Source of the DNA: Lysobacter sp. HDW10
GTDB taxonomy: Bacteria; Pseudomonadota; Gammaproteobacteria; Xanthomonadales; Xanthomonadaceae
Length of the DNA: 64,000 nt
Direction of reading: 5' to 3'
Assembly (NCBI RefSeq): GCF_011300685.1
Contig: NZ_CP049864.1
Coordinates: forward strand, 62,001 to 126,000
The notes beneath the pieces were generated by a model that saw only the letters and a program-made list of their open reading frames with translations, was not told the DNA's origin and did not search any database. Position numbers and translations under genes: made by a program. Below, one piece after another: positions 49,801-58,600 of this stretch (its first letter is position 1; each line of letters starts with the position of its first letter).

Positions 49801-50439
49801 GAAAACGACGTTTTCCCAGCCATTGGCGGGAACCGTCACGCACGGCGTATAGGTGCTCTTTGCCAAAGAGGCCACGACGACCGAGCTGTAGTTTTCGGTC
49901 GAAACCTTTTGAACGACAGAGCCGTTGACCGAGTTTGACGATGAGGAAGTGGCGACACGAAACTTCTCGTAATTGTTCGCATCGGTGCCAGGCGACGTCA
50001 CCGTGGTCTTCGGCACGTAATAGTAGAGCTCTGAAGAATTTCTAAGGTCTCCAAACGACGTCAGCTGAGACGTGTGTGTCGAAAGTGACGCGATGTCGGC
50101 CGCAGCCAAGCGCGCGTTGACATCCGTGCTTGATGTTCTCCACGGACGATAGTTCGTGGCTGCGTTGTAGTAGATCGTGTTGTTGACGGCCGAACGATCC
50201 GAAGGATTGTCGTCAAGGTTTCCGTCAGAAGCGTCATCCGGCATCTTGACGAACGCCATGGATCCCGAATCGTCGAGGATCATCAGAATGTTCGGCGGAA
50301 TGCCTTCACCACCCGTGATCAAAGGCGAATTCGGAAAGGTCGCCGCGCTGACTGGCAAACCCAACACTGTGCATGCAACAACCGACGCCGCGAGTAGCGC
50401 GCGCTGCTTCAAAGGGGAATGCTTACGCTTCATATTCAT
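46882..50439 (-). CDS. pilY1: Type IV pilus tip adhesin/assembly protein PilY1
   Basis: PilY1 sits at the pilus tip, primes pilus assembly with the minor pilins and acts in adhesion and surface sensing. The product is 1185 residues from ATG 50439 (AGGTG upstream; the frame opens at GTG 50448). A signal peptide (ALLAASVVACTVLGLPVSAA) is followed by a VWA-like region with the MIDAS-type DDSGSM, a PPC-like insertion (about 205-282, numbering from 50448), and a C-terminal PilC-type beta-propeller. A calcium site DLDGNGTID (DxDxNxxxD, 908-916) matches the one regulating pilus retraction in Pseudomonas. It overlaps neither neighbour in frame but is tightly packed with pilX and pilE. Confidence 0.93.
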   Translation of the reverse strand: MNMKRKHSPLKQRALLAASVVACTVLGLPVSAATFPNSPLITGGEGIPPNILMILDDSGSMAFVKMPDDASDGNLDDNPSDRSAVNNTIYYNAATNYRPWRTSSTDVNARLAAADIASLSTHTSQLTSFGDLRNSSELYYYVPKTTVTSPGTDANNYEKFRVATSSSSNSVNGSVVQKVSTENYSSVVVASLAKSTYTPCVTVPANGWENVVFETSGGTGDADLYVWKGGNCSGGEDYNSRGNNNNEKITINSPNRDYSYRVYAYSAVTNITITVSRRSWVDATPLYKDKAGTNQQRTQAEELQNVANWYQYFRTRAKTAKAGASEAFGRLGSRYRVGFDTIWNRGNVVTNTSGSSPSYPIPFATDDGLFSGTNRSTFYSRLQGAGAQSGTPLLGALQRAARYYMTDDPWKDSSGRMLSCRQNYSILTTDGFWNDGAGYSSVGNADSGSQYGDSYANTLADVAYKYWNEDLKPGASWPNNVRPSTGDPATHQHMVTFGVSIGLQGRLNPNNPPPATWADPTDREDADRIDDLWHAALNGHGKFVVAGDADAFADALKSALDTISERTASGSNIASSSTKTDAGTLTFAAKFTSGSWIGDLSASPFNAALTGVSTTPLWTLSNTFGASGANGSFASRFVFTAGSTSAVRFDRNYAGASSFERTGGVDAVTGADNISYILGDQTKEVGRVNGTLRARAYPMGDIVDSSPSYSPDTGTVFVGANDGMLHAINAQTGQVLFSYIPRGVSANDLKTLSSTDYSHRYFVDGQIDVITRQKQGSSKNILVAAPGRGAKGVFALDVTTPTGTGMSSAANYGLLWDKTFDTTNGTVDNDMGYVLGNVRLRQSNKKDSSNKPVIFAIVPNGIDSTNGRAILFVYELNSAGGVDATYKLTTDTATGNGMMSTGLADLDGNGTIDTLYGGDLLGRVWKWDISVLDSTHAMPTAGTKIFAATDGTTAQPITGGIGVARDTAGQIFLGFGTGRLLSLSDLPGNTGYVAQTQSMYGIKDNGTLVTRANLQARTIPYTGTVNSLPVRGFEAYSDLPTSAKGWYIDLGIPAATSAGERVITAPTVVGSAMWLTSVIPAQGSDCSGALGSGYLNVLNIFTGTSPLQNSFFDTTATIPGSGSNPAGLIGSMGIVGGMPTEVNVTSQLATVGDGGGGSPVSFKRTLPLGGIPQRMTWREIVPQDD

Positions 50440-50459
50440 CTTGATCACCTAACAACGCT

Positions 50460-51029
50460 TTAGCGGCGGTACAACGATTGCAGCATCACCTGTGCGCCGT
50501 TTGGCGTACTGGCGTAGGAAGTAATACGGAACACGGCTTGATCCGGTGGTGACTCAACCGGCTCTTTGGATCCGTCGACACCTTGGCCACCTGCGGCAGC
50601 ACCTCCGGTCGACATGCCGTAGTCTTCGATGACATATCGCGGTTGAATCGCCGTCGGCCCTGAACCCAATGCCGTACCTTGGCGATAGCCGGGTGAAGAT
50701 GTATTTGTCCAGAAGGTATTGAGGTCCCACGGCGGTGTTGCCGTGACAACCGGACTTGCGCAACGACCCGCCGAACAGCCACTGGTCGGCGCGACAGCGA
50801 TCGTGCCATCACGCACGGAAAGCTCAGCTTCACGCATGCCCGCTTCCGCTGCCTGGAATGCAGCGGCGCGCGCCAAGGTATTCGCTGCCATGCGCTCTTG
50901 CATGATGGCGCCGCGCATGGACGCGAGTCCAAGCAAAGTTACGACGATCAGCAGCATCAATACAACGATCAATGCGGCACCTTGTTGGCCTTGACGGCCT
51001 TGAATCCCATAGAAGCTCGGCGTGTTCAT
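50460..51029 (-). CDS. pilX: Type IV pilus minor pilin PilX
   Basis: A 189-residue minor pilin with the PilX_N signature: GQQGAALIVVLMLLIVVTLL, cleaved after Gly, then GLASMRGAIMQERMAAN and FQAAEAGMREAE. It has no Glu at +5, as in GspK-like tip subunits. PilX joins PilV, PilW and PilE to prime pilus assembly. Its ATG overlaps the pilW stop by four bases; pilY1 follows after 20 bases. Confidence 0.93.
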   Translation of the reverse strand: MNTPSFYGIQGRQGQQGAALIVVLMLLIVVTLLGLASMRGAIMQERMAANTLARAAAFQAAEAGMREAELSVRDGTIAVAPTSGCSAGRCASPVVTATPPWDLNTFWTNTSSPGYRQGTALGSGPTAIQPRYVIEDYGMSTGGAAAGGQGVDGSKEPVESPPDQAVFRITSYASTPNGAQVMLQSLYRR

Positions 51030-52042
51030 TGGATGTCCAAATGATTGCGGAGTGCGATGACATCGACCGCAGATCGGGTCAGCGCAGCATTATTGGTGCC
51101 ACGTACATCTGTCGTGGATTGCGCACCTTGCACAGAAGTGAATGTCATCGCAACACGCACCGCGGTCACTGTTGCCCATTGCGTGCCTGTGACTGAACTA
51201 GCATTAACGAATGTGGTTGCGTTGCCGATCTTGTAAGAGAGCTGAAGGCTCTGCACACCTTCGGCAATTTCACTGGCAGTGCCATTGACCGTCCTGAACA
51301 AGGAATTGCTGCCGCGTCCGTTGGCCGCAATCGTCCATTGAATGGCCGAAGGCACAAGAAGCATTGCCGGTGAGCGACCGCGTTCTGCGCTGGCACCACA
51401 TGTGGTTTGGTCGACACTGTTGAAGCAGTAACCCACCGTACTGGCCACGGCATCGCTACACCTTGCGTAATCGGGCTGACGTGTAAAGCCACGGCCACAA
51501 TTTGCAGTGCCATCATGGCCAACCGTCGTTCCGCCACTGGTGATCTTCGTTGCCGAGAACAGAATGGCGGTGTCTGCGTTGCAGACCATCAAGGTTTGAC
51601 CATTCACCAATCCCGCCGTGTCACTGACGGTCAGGTCTGCACCGGGTGTCGAATGGCTGGTGACGCGCGAACGCCCGCTTGCGTTGAACACGGTGACAGA
51701 ATCGCTCGTTCCGTTTTCAGTACCCGTCAAACCCATTTGATAGGTCGTCCAAACAGGATTACTACGATCGGCCAAGAGATTGATCGGGCCTGCAGTCGCT
51801 GTGAAGCGCGTACATGGATTCGAACCTGCTTCGCGAACGTCCCGCGACATCATTTCAAACGCTGCGCGTTGGTTTTCTTGAATCCGATTGGTGGCTTCCG
51901 TCGAACCATAGACACGCTTGTTCGATAGGAAAATGCCGCCGGCCGCAGCAATCACCAGCAAACCCAGCACGAGTGAAATCATCAGCTCCACCAGGGTGAA
52001 GCCGGATTGCGCCGCAGGCATTTTGGAACGTTCGAAACTCAT
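51026..52042 (-). CDS. pilW: Type IV pilus minor pilin PilW
   Basis: A 338-residue prepilin with leader MSFERSKMPAAQSG and cleavage before FTLVELMISLVLGLLVIAAA, then the PilW segment TEATNRIQENQRAAFEMMSR and VREAGSNPC. It is the large GspJ-like minor pilin of the priming complex. It overlaps pilV upstream (52039-52042) and pilX downstream by four bases each. Confidence 0.94.
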   Translation of the reverse strand: MSFERSKMPAAQSGFTLVELMISLVLGLLVIAAAGGIFLSNKRVYGSTEATNRIQENQRAAFEMMSRDVREAGSNPCTRFTATAGPINLLADRSNPVWTTYQMGLTGTENGTSDSVTVFNASGRSRVTSHSTPGADLTVSDTAGLVNGQTLMVCNADTAILFSATKITSGGTTVGHDGTANCGRGFTRQPDYARCSDAVASTVGYCFNSVDQTTCGASAERGRSPAMLLVPSAIQWTIAANGRGSNSLFRTVNGTASEIAEGVQSLQLSYKIGNATTFVNASSVTGTQWATVTAVRVAMTFTSVQGAQSTTDVRGTNNAALTRSAVDVIALRNHLDIQ

Positions 52043-52485
52043 ATGCGGCTCCGGATAACAATTTCTTGCGTTTGGCTGCCGCCGGTTGCGCGTTCATCAC
52101 TCCAACGGACACCCACTTCGCAAATTTGCGTGTCAGGCGTGCAGATGACGCGACCCATTGCGTCGGGTGCGATCGTGGTCTGCAAGCTATTGAGCCATGC
52201 GGCCATCGAACCCGGGTCACCGGTGCCGTCGCCCGCCACAAAGGTGTTGGTGTTGTAGCCCGAAATATTGCCGCGATTGCCGCGAATAATGTCGAACATC
52301 GAATACACCTGAATCGACGCTTGCGTGCGCGATGCCGAACTGCCAGCGTTCTTCAACGTGATGGCTTGCAACGCCGCAATACCCAAAATGCCGATGGCCA
52401 ACACCAGCACCGAAATCAAGACTTCCAACAAGCTGACGCCTGCTTGGTCGCTTGGACGTTTAAATGAGTTCAAACGCATCTTCAT
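52039..52485 (-). CDS. pilV: Type IV pilus minor pilin PilV
   Basis: A 148-residue prepilin from ATG 52485: leader MKMRLNSFKRPSDQAG, then VSLLEVLISVLVLAIGILGI with Glu+5, the PilV/GspI hallmark, and ALQAITLKNAGSSASRTQAS. The open frame extends upstream but runs through fimT/fimU; the chosen ATG lies 7 bases after that gene's stop, with GAGGA nearby. It is a core component of the minor-pilin priming complex. Confidence 0.92.
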   Translation of the reverse strand: MKMRLNSFKRPSDQAGVSLLEVLISVLVLAIGILGIAALQAITLKNAGSSASRTQASIQVYSMFDIIRGNRGNISGYNTNTFVAGDGTGDPGSMAAWLNSLQTTIAPDAMGRVICTPDTQICEVGVRWSDERATGGSQTQEIVIRSRI

Positions 52486-52492
52486 CGTGTCC

Positions 52493-53074
52493 TCAATGTT
52501 CCGTGGGGTTCGAGCACGCGGCGGTTGCTGTACGACGTGCTGTGGTGACGCGTCCCATGGACGAAGTGATATCCATTGCGTTGCTGCCCGTGATATTGCT
52601 GCCACACACAGCCACGGTAGCCGTTGTGGGCGCTGCAGCACCGGTGCCTGCTTTGGAGAAACCGGAGGGTCCAAAGGTCACGCGAAAATTAGCTGAGACC
52701 AAATTCGGGCTACCTTGCGCTGTCACACCTGTCGGCAAGGTGATCTCCCGGATCACCTCATTGCCGGCAGTGCGGACAATCCAACGTGTACCCGCTGCGT
52801 TCGAACAGGAGGAACCGTCGGCCGTCGGGCACAGCGTGACCGTTTGTGCTCGAGAAATCGCGGTCATTCGTGCGGTTTGTAGCGCACCCACAAACTCATT
52901 CCCTGCACTGGTCAAGCGCGCGCGCCGCGTCATTTGGGTGAAGCTCGGCGCGGCAATGGCACCAATGATTGAAATCAAAGCGACCACAACCATCAGTTCG
53001 ACCAATGAGAAGCCGAATTGACCTTGTTTGGATTTAACGCCAGCACTGCGCACGTGGTATCCCCTACTCGTCAT
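52493..53074 (-). CDS. fimU: FimT/FimU (GspH-like) minor pilin, first gene of the pil operon
   Basis: A 193-residue prepilin: leader ending QGQFG, cleavage before FSLVELMVVVALISIIGAIA, then the GspH domain with ARLTSAGNEFVGALQTARMTAISR. ATG 53074 has AAGG upstream; an in-frame GTG seven codons later is also possible and would give a shorter leader. As the first gene before pilV it corresponds to FimU in Pseudomonas order, which couples the tip complex to the major pilin. The tail contains GRVTTARR, less like the DNA-binding GRxR pattern than the orphan fimT. Confidence 0.87.
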   Translation of the reverse strand: MTSRGYHVRSAGVKSKQGQFGFSLVELMVVVALISIIGAIAAPSFTQMTRRARLTSAGNEFVGALQTARMTAISRAQTVTLCPTADGSSCSNAAGTRWIVRTAGNEVIREITLPTGVTAQGSPNLVSANFRVTFGPSGFSKAGTGAAAPTTATVAVCGSNITGSNAMDITSSMGRVTTARRTATAACSNPTEH

Positions 53075-53175
53075 AAAGCACCTTAGATTGTCCCCGCGCC
53101 CTTTGTACCGTGACCCGACGGGCGGCCTTTCATGGTAGCTGAACGGCCAGACATCAAGGACGGCTAAGATGGGAC

Positions 53176-54177
53176 ATGACCACCGAACGTCGCCATCCCC
53201 TGGACACGCTTTTTGAACCCGCCACGCTGATCAGTGTGTTTGCGGCGGGCGAATTGCTGGCGGTGATCCTGGTTTTGGCCCCGGAACTTCAGGAGGCACG
53301 ACTGATTCGCTTTGGCGTGCTCTCCTTTGCCATCCAGTGGATTTGCCTCTTCACCCTGTCGGTGCTGTATCTCTTCCGCAAACCGTTGCGGAGCTGGCCT
53401 GTTTGGGGTGTGATTGCGCTGGCGATCAGCTTGCTCTTCCTACTCACGGTCGTGTCGTCTGGGATTGCCCAATGGCTGATTGCGCCGACACAACAGGTGA
53501 TGGCCACCGGCGTGCGGCTATTCGGCGCCTTGTTATGCATGTTGCTGTTCGGCTTGCTTGCGCTCCGCAGCCACTGGGCCGCGCAAACACAAGAGTACCG
53601 GGCCAAGCAATCCGAGCTCTCCGCACTTCAAGCGCGCGTCGATCCGCACTTTCTATTCAATACGTTGAATACCGCGATTGCCTTGGTCCACGACCGACCC
53701 GATGCTGCAGAACATGTGTTGCTGGATTTGTCTGATCTTTTCCGCGCCGCGCTCGCAGAAACGCAAGTCGTGTCTTTGGTAAAAGAACTCGAATTGACAG
53801 ATCGGTATCTTGAAATCGAGCAAATCCGATTCGGCGAACGTCTCAAGGTCATCCGTCAGTACCCAGAGCTGATGCCCGACATCACCCTGCCCTCGCTCTC
53901 TATTCAACCGCTCGTTGAAAACGCCATTCGACATGGCATCGAGCCTCTGTTGTCCGGAGGCAGTGTCGTCATTCGCGTGGTGACTGAGCGCAATTCAGTC
54001 AAGATTGAGATTGAGAACGATCGCGATGCGCAAAGCATGGTGTCCGCAAGAACCGGACACAAAGTCGGCATAGCAGGCGTCAAGGCAAGAATCCTTGCAG
54101 CAACACAAGGCAAAGGTTTTCTGGAAACCGAAAACAACGATGCGCGCCATGTAGCGCGCATCGTCTTACCGCGTTGA
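53176..54177 (+). CDS. algZ: LytS/AlgZ-type sensor histidine kinase (FimS-like)
   Basis: A 333-residue membrane kinase of the His_kinase (LytS/YehU) class. Four hydrophobic helices occupy about residues 15-135, with no large periplasmic domain. The phospho-acceptor motif ALQARVDPHFLFNTLN places His158; the N box is LSIQPLVENAIRHGIEP and the G box GHKVGIAGVKARI. In Pseudomonas the homologous AlgZ/FimS with AlgR controls the fimU-pilVWXY1E operon, and here the gene diverges from that operon. No response regulator gene is adjacent; downstream is the convergent ppnN. Symbol assigned by similarity and context. Confidence 0.82.
   Translation: MTTERRHPLDTLFEPATLISVFAAGELLAVILVLAPELQEARLIRFGVLSFAIQWICLFTLSVLYLFRKPLRSWPVWGVIALAISLLFLLTVVSSGIAQWLIAPTQQVMATGVRLFGALLCMLLFGLLALRSHWAAQTQEYRAKQSELSALQARVDPHFLFNTLNTAIALVHDRPDAAEHVLLDLSDLFRAALAETQVVSLVKELELTDRYLEIEQIRFGERLKVIRQYPELMPDITLPSLSIQPLVENAIRHGIEPLLSGGSVVIRVVTERNSVKIEIENDRDAQSMVSARTGHKVGIAGVKARILAATQGKGFLETENNDARHVARIVLPR
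54138..54163. repeat. Inverted repeat at the 3' end of the histidine kinase gene
   Basis: Nine-base arms CGATGCGCG and CGCGCATCG with an 8-base loop, inside the last codons of the kinase gene and next to the convergent ppnN stop. It lacks a T-run, so any termination role is weak. Confidence 0.4.
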
Positions 54178-54178
54178 A

Positions 54179-55597
54179 TTAACGAACGACGCGATAGCAG
54201 GGCTGATATTCGCCACTGATTTTCATGCGGCGCTGATCGACAAAAGCACGCAACAGATGGTCCATCGCTTCCATGATTTCAGGGTCGCCATGGATCTCAA
54301 ATGGCCCGCGTTCTTTGATTCTGCGCACGCCCTGCTCTTTCACGTTGCCGGCCACGATGCCTGAGAATGCGCGACGCAAGTCGGCCGCGAGATCTTGCGG
54401 TGCCCTGCCCTTGTGCAATTGCAGTCCCGCCATTTCTTCGTGGGTCGGATCAAACGGCACTTGGAATTCAAAGGGAATTTCCATGGCCCAATTGAAGAAG
54501 AACGAATCGCGATTGGCGATGCGGTATTCACGTACAGCGCGAATGCCCTTCACCATCGTGCGTGCAACCAACTCAGGTTGACCAACGATGATTTCGTAGC
54601 GTGAAGCCGCATCATCGCCCAAGGTCAAACGAATGAACCGGTCGATCTGTTCGAAGTACGCCGCTGCGGATTTTGGACCTGCCAAGATCAACGGCATCGG
54701 CAGCTTGCGATTTTCTTCGCGCAACAGAACGCCGAGCAAATACAAGATTTCTTCGGCGGTACCGACACCCCCCGGGAACACGATGATGCCGTGTGACATC
54801 CGCACGAAGCCTTCAAGACGCTTCTCGATGTCCGGCATGATCACCAAGTTGTTGACGATCGGGTTCGGCGATTCAGCTGCAATGATGCCGGGCTCGGTCA
54901 AACCGATATAGCGAGAATTGCTTCTACGTTGCTTGGCGTGCGCAATCGTTGCGCCTTTCATTGGGCCCTTCATTGCGCCCGGACCGCAGCCGGTGCAAAT
55001 ATCGAGCGCGCGCAAGCCGAGTTCATAACCGACTTGCTTGGTGTATTCGTATTCTTCGCGTCCAATTGAATGGCCGCCCCAACACACGACCAAATTCGGA
55101 TCGCCCGGTTTCAATACACGTGCGTTGCGCAGCAAGCGAAACACGTTGTCTGTGATGCCGGCGGATGTTTCCAGTTCTTGTGCGTACTCCGGCCCCATTT
55201 CAATTGCGGTGTAGACCAAGTCACGCACTACGGCGAATAACAAGTCCGCGATACCGCGAATGATGCGTCCATCGACGAATGCCATGCCGGGTGCATTGAC
55301 CAGATCAATGCGAATGCCACGGTCTTGTTGATGGACTTGGATGTCGAAGTCCGGATACGCATTGGCCGCAGCGTTGGGGTCGTCGGAATGCGCGCCACTG
55401 GTCAACACTGCCAGTGCGCAATTACGGAGCAAGCCATGCATGCCGCCGGCCGATGCATCGCGCAATCGGGCCACTTCTTCGCGGGAGAGAATGTCCAGAT
55501 GTCCTTTCGGATACAAGCTGGCGTTTACGGTGGTCAATACTTCATCTAGGGTAGGCAACGGGTCGGTTGCCGAGTCGTCTGCTTTTTTATCATTCAT
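54179..55597 (-). CDS. ppnN: Nucleotide 5'-monophosphate nucleosidase PpnN (LOG family)
   Basis: PpnN cleaves purine and pyrimidine nucleoside monophosphates to base and ribose 5-phosphate and is bound by (p)ppGpp in Escherichia coli. The 472-residue protein has a central LOG-type Rossmann domain with FPGGVGTAEEILYLLGVL and an N-terminal region with VNAPGMAFVDGRIIRGI, plus a C-terminal extension (DUF3412-like). The TGCGPGAMKGPMKGA segment is also typical. It has no operon partners; its upstream gap to oar holds a bidirectional terminator. Confidence 0.93.
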   Translation of the reverse strand: MNDKKADDSATDPLPTLDEVLTTVNASLYPKGHLDILSREEVARLRDASAGGMHGLLRNCALAVLTSGAHSDDPNAAANAYPDFDIQVHQQDRGIRIDLVNAPGMAFVDGRIIRGIADLLFAVVRDLVYTAIEMGPEYAQELETSAGITDNVFRLLRNARVLKPGDPNLVVCWGGHSIGREEYEYTKQVGYELGLRALDICTGCGPGAMKGPMKGATIAHAKQRRSNSRYIGLTEPGIIAAESPNPIVNNLVIMPDIEKRLEGFVRMSHGIIVFPGGVGTAEEILYLLGVLLREENRKLPMPLILAGPKSAAAYFEQIDRFIRLTLGDDAASRYEIIVGQPELVARTMVKGIRAVREYRIANRDSFFFNWAMEIPFEFQVPFDPTHEEMAGLQLHKGRAPQDLAADLRRAFSGIVAGNVKEQGVRRIKERGPFEIHGDPEIMEAMDHLLRAFVDQRRMKISGEYQPCYRVVR

Positions 55598-55631
55598 CTA
55601 CAGAGTTTAGACAATTTCGCCTCGCAAAAAC

Positions 55632-55664
55632 AAAAACGGCCGGGTTTCCCCGACCGTTTTTTTT
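55632..55664. terminator. Bidirectional terminator downstream of the Oar-like receptor gene
   Basis: Arms ACGGCCGGG and CCCGACCGT (one wobble pair) with a TTTC loop. T-runs occur on both sides: eight T on the plus strand, and TTTTTG followed by TTTTTG on the minus strand. On the minus strand it ends the oar transcript, 14 bases after its stop. Confidence 0.9.
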
Positions 55665-55677
55665 GCGCTTCGTTCGA

Positions 55678-58600
55678 TTAGAACTTGTAGCGCAGGCCCA
55701 CCGAGATCGACCACTGCGAGATGCCGACGTTGAAGCCGTCTGCGTCGCCGTTGGCCACGTTCGGATTTTGTGCGCCCGTGAAGCTGTACACGTACTTGCC
55801 GGTTGCCGGATTGATGCCTTGGTAGTTGGCAACACCGGTGGTCGCAAAGAAGCCGTAATCGACCACATTGCCCCAATCGCGGCTGATCATGTTGCCGACG
55901 TTTTGGATGTCGGCCCAGATTTCAGCCTTGTGACCTTTCCAGAAGCCCGGCAATTCTTGCGAAATGCGAACGTCGAACAAGTTCACCCAGCCTGCACGGC
56001 CTCCGTTAGCCGGTGCAATGGTGCCGCGGTAGCGGTTCAGCTGCTTGTTGTTGTTGAGGTACTCGAAGAACGCTGCTTCCATACCCGGGTTCGCGGTGTA
56101 AACGCCTGCACTCGACAAGGTGCCGAATTGGACGTCGCCCGGGCCCGACGGCACGTACAACAAGTCGTTGAAGGAGCGGCTGTCACCGTTCATGTCGCTG
56201 TAGTACACCCAGCTGTACGGACGACCGCTACGGCCTTCATAGACCAAACCAATTTTGGTTTCGTAGTTGCCGAAGAAGTTGTGCTTCCAGGTCAGGTTGC
56301 CCGACACGCGGTCACGAATTTCGTAACGCGAACGGTTAACGGTTTCAGCATTGGCGCTGGCGATCGGGCTATAGGTGTAACCCGAGCTTGCGGTCGAGCT
56401 GGTCAAGGAACCGACTTCATTCGCATTGGTGTAGGTGTAAGCCAAGCTCCACGACCAATCGCTGGCCTTGGTCATCGGCTTCGACAAACTCACCGTGAAC
56501 TGCTGGGTCGAACCCTTGTCGGTGCTGTCGATCATGTACACGTCACCCCAGCCCGACGGGCGGTTGGCACGTGCGGTGCTGTTTTGGGCGGTGTTACCCC
56601 AGAACAAATCACGGCCGTCCGGACCAACACGGCTGACGCGGTACATATCAAGCTTCTTGTAGTACAGCGCGGAGTTCACTTCCGTGGCCATCATTTCAGC
56701 CGAGAAGATCATGCCGTACCACGGCAAGCCGAAGTCGACGGCCAAGTTCGCTTTCCACACCGACGGTTGTTCGAAATCAGGCGATGCGAAGTTGACGCTT
56801 TGCGCAGGGCGGCTCGGCGGACGCGATGAGAAGTAGTACTGCTCAACTTGCGTGTAGTTCGGGCCGTAGGTGTTGTAGGAGTTGCTCAACCACACTTGCG
56901 GGGAGTCGCCTTGGAACAAGCCCAAGCCACCACGGATTTGTGCCAGCGACTCGTCGCTCAACTTGTAGTTGAAACCAATACGCGGTTGCAGCAAGAACTT
57001 GCCACCACCCACGTCGGAGTTGTTGTAACCCCACACAGCTTCTGCTTGTGCGTTGTACGGCGGCTTGTGGTCAACCGTGTAACGGTCTGCACGCAAGCCG
57101 TAGGTCAAGGTCAATGCGTCGTTGACATACCACTGATCTTGAACGAACAAACCGAGCGCGTTGTACTTGTACTTCGCAGCCATGTTGTCCACATCACCGT
57201 TCAACGGGTTGCGGATCATCGAGAAGCTCGGGTTGTTGTTTACGAAATCATTGACGCTGTTGTAATACAGCTGACCATCTACGAACGGTGCATAGATGTT
57301 GTAGATGTCATTCGTCGAGTAATCAGCACCAAACTTGATGTTGTGGTTGCCGACGACCCAAGTGGCCGCACCGAAGTAGTTCCAAGTCTTCGTGTACAGC
57401 TCGTTGTACTGCGAGTTCGACTCGGTACCCACGAACAAGTACGGGGACGAAGCAACACCGTCGGTCAGACGCGTGCCGTAGCTGATGCGGATTTCAGGGG
57501 TGCCTTCGGTCGGCGTGTTACGCACAGCGGCGTAGTCACGGAAGCTGACCTTGAATTCTGTCGAGAACGAATCGGTCCAATCGCTAAAGACTTGGGCGAC
57601 ATAGTTCTTGATGTTTTTGTCGTGCTGATACCAGTACGAGCTCAACGAAGCGCCGGTGCTGTTGAAGCCGTTCAAGCGCAGCTTGCTTTGTTCGAGGTCG
57701 CTATAACGGAAGCTCATGCGATGTGCGTCGCTGATGTTCCAGTCAAGCTTCAAAGCACGTTCAGTCAGCGTGGTATCACCATTGCTTGCGAGACCGCCGG
57801 CCGGCACGCCGTAACGCGCTTGGAATGCACTTTGAACGCGCGCGATATCGGCATCAGAGATGACGCCGGCGCCATAAGGCGAACCTGCGAGATCAGCACC
57901 CGGTGCTGCTTGTTCGTACTTTTCGTAGTTCGCGAAGAAGAACAGCTTGTCCTTCACGATCGGGCCGCCCAAGGTTGCGCCCAAGGTCTTTTCTTGGGTG
58001 AAACCATTGAACTTGTCGCCGTTGATCTTGTCCGAGCCATAGCCCTTCGGTGCGCGGCCGAACCATTCGCCATCACGGAAAGTGCCATATACCGAACCGT
58101 GGAATTCGTTCGTACCCGACTTGGTCACAGCATTCACAACAGCGCCGGTGGCGCCAGAAATCGTGACGTCGTAGTTCGACAAGTCGATGTCGAGTGCTTC
58201 GATCGCGTCCATGGCCACCGGTTGGCGACGGGTCGGCATATTGTTGCCTTCCAAGCCGAAGGTATCGCTGGCCGACACGCCGTCAACGCGAATGCTGTTG
58301 TAGCGCGGGTTTTGACCAGCGGCACTGATCGAGCCCGATGCGCGGTCAACAAAAGTCACGCGCGGATCGAGGCGCATGTAGTCCTGGATGTTGCCACTGG
58401 AAGACGGCAAAGCTTCAAGCGTTTGACGGGTAACGTTGGTGCCCGCGCCCGCTTTCAGGGGCGAGAACACGGCGGCGTCGATCGCAGACACGCTAATGGC
58501 GTCAAAGGTGTTGTTGGCCGCACCCGCAAGTTGTGCGTCCACTTGCGTGGTTTGATTCACGCTGAGGTAAACATTGCTTTCGGTGTCGTTACCCGAGCCG

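Noticed and set aside
55567-56829. Open frame of 420 codons on the plus strand opposite the end of the receptor gene
   Set aside because: Antisense shadow of the same kind, running through the bidirectional terminator at 55632-55664.
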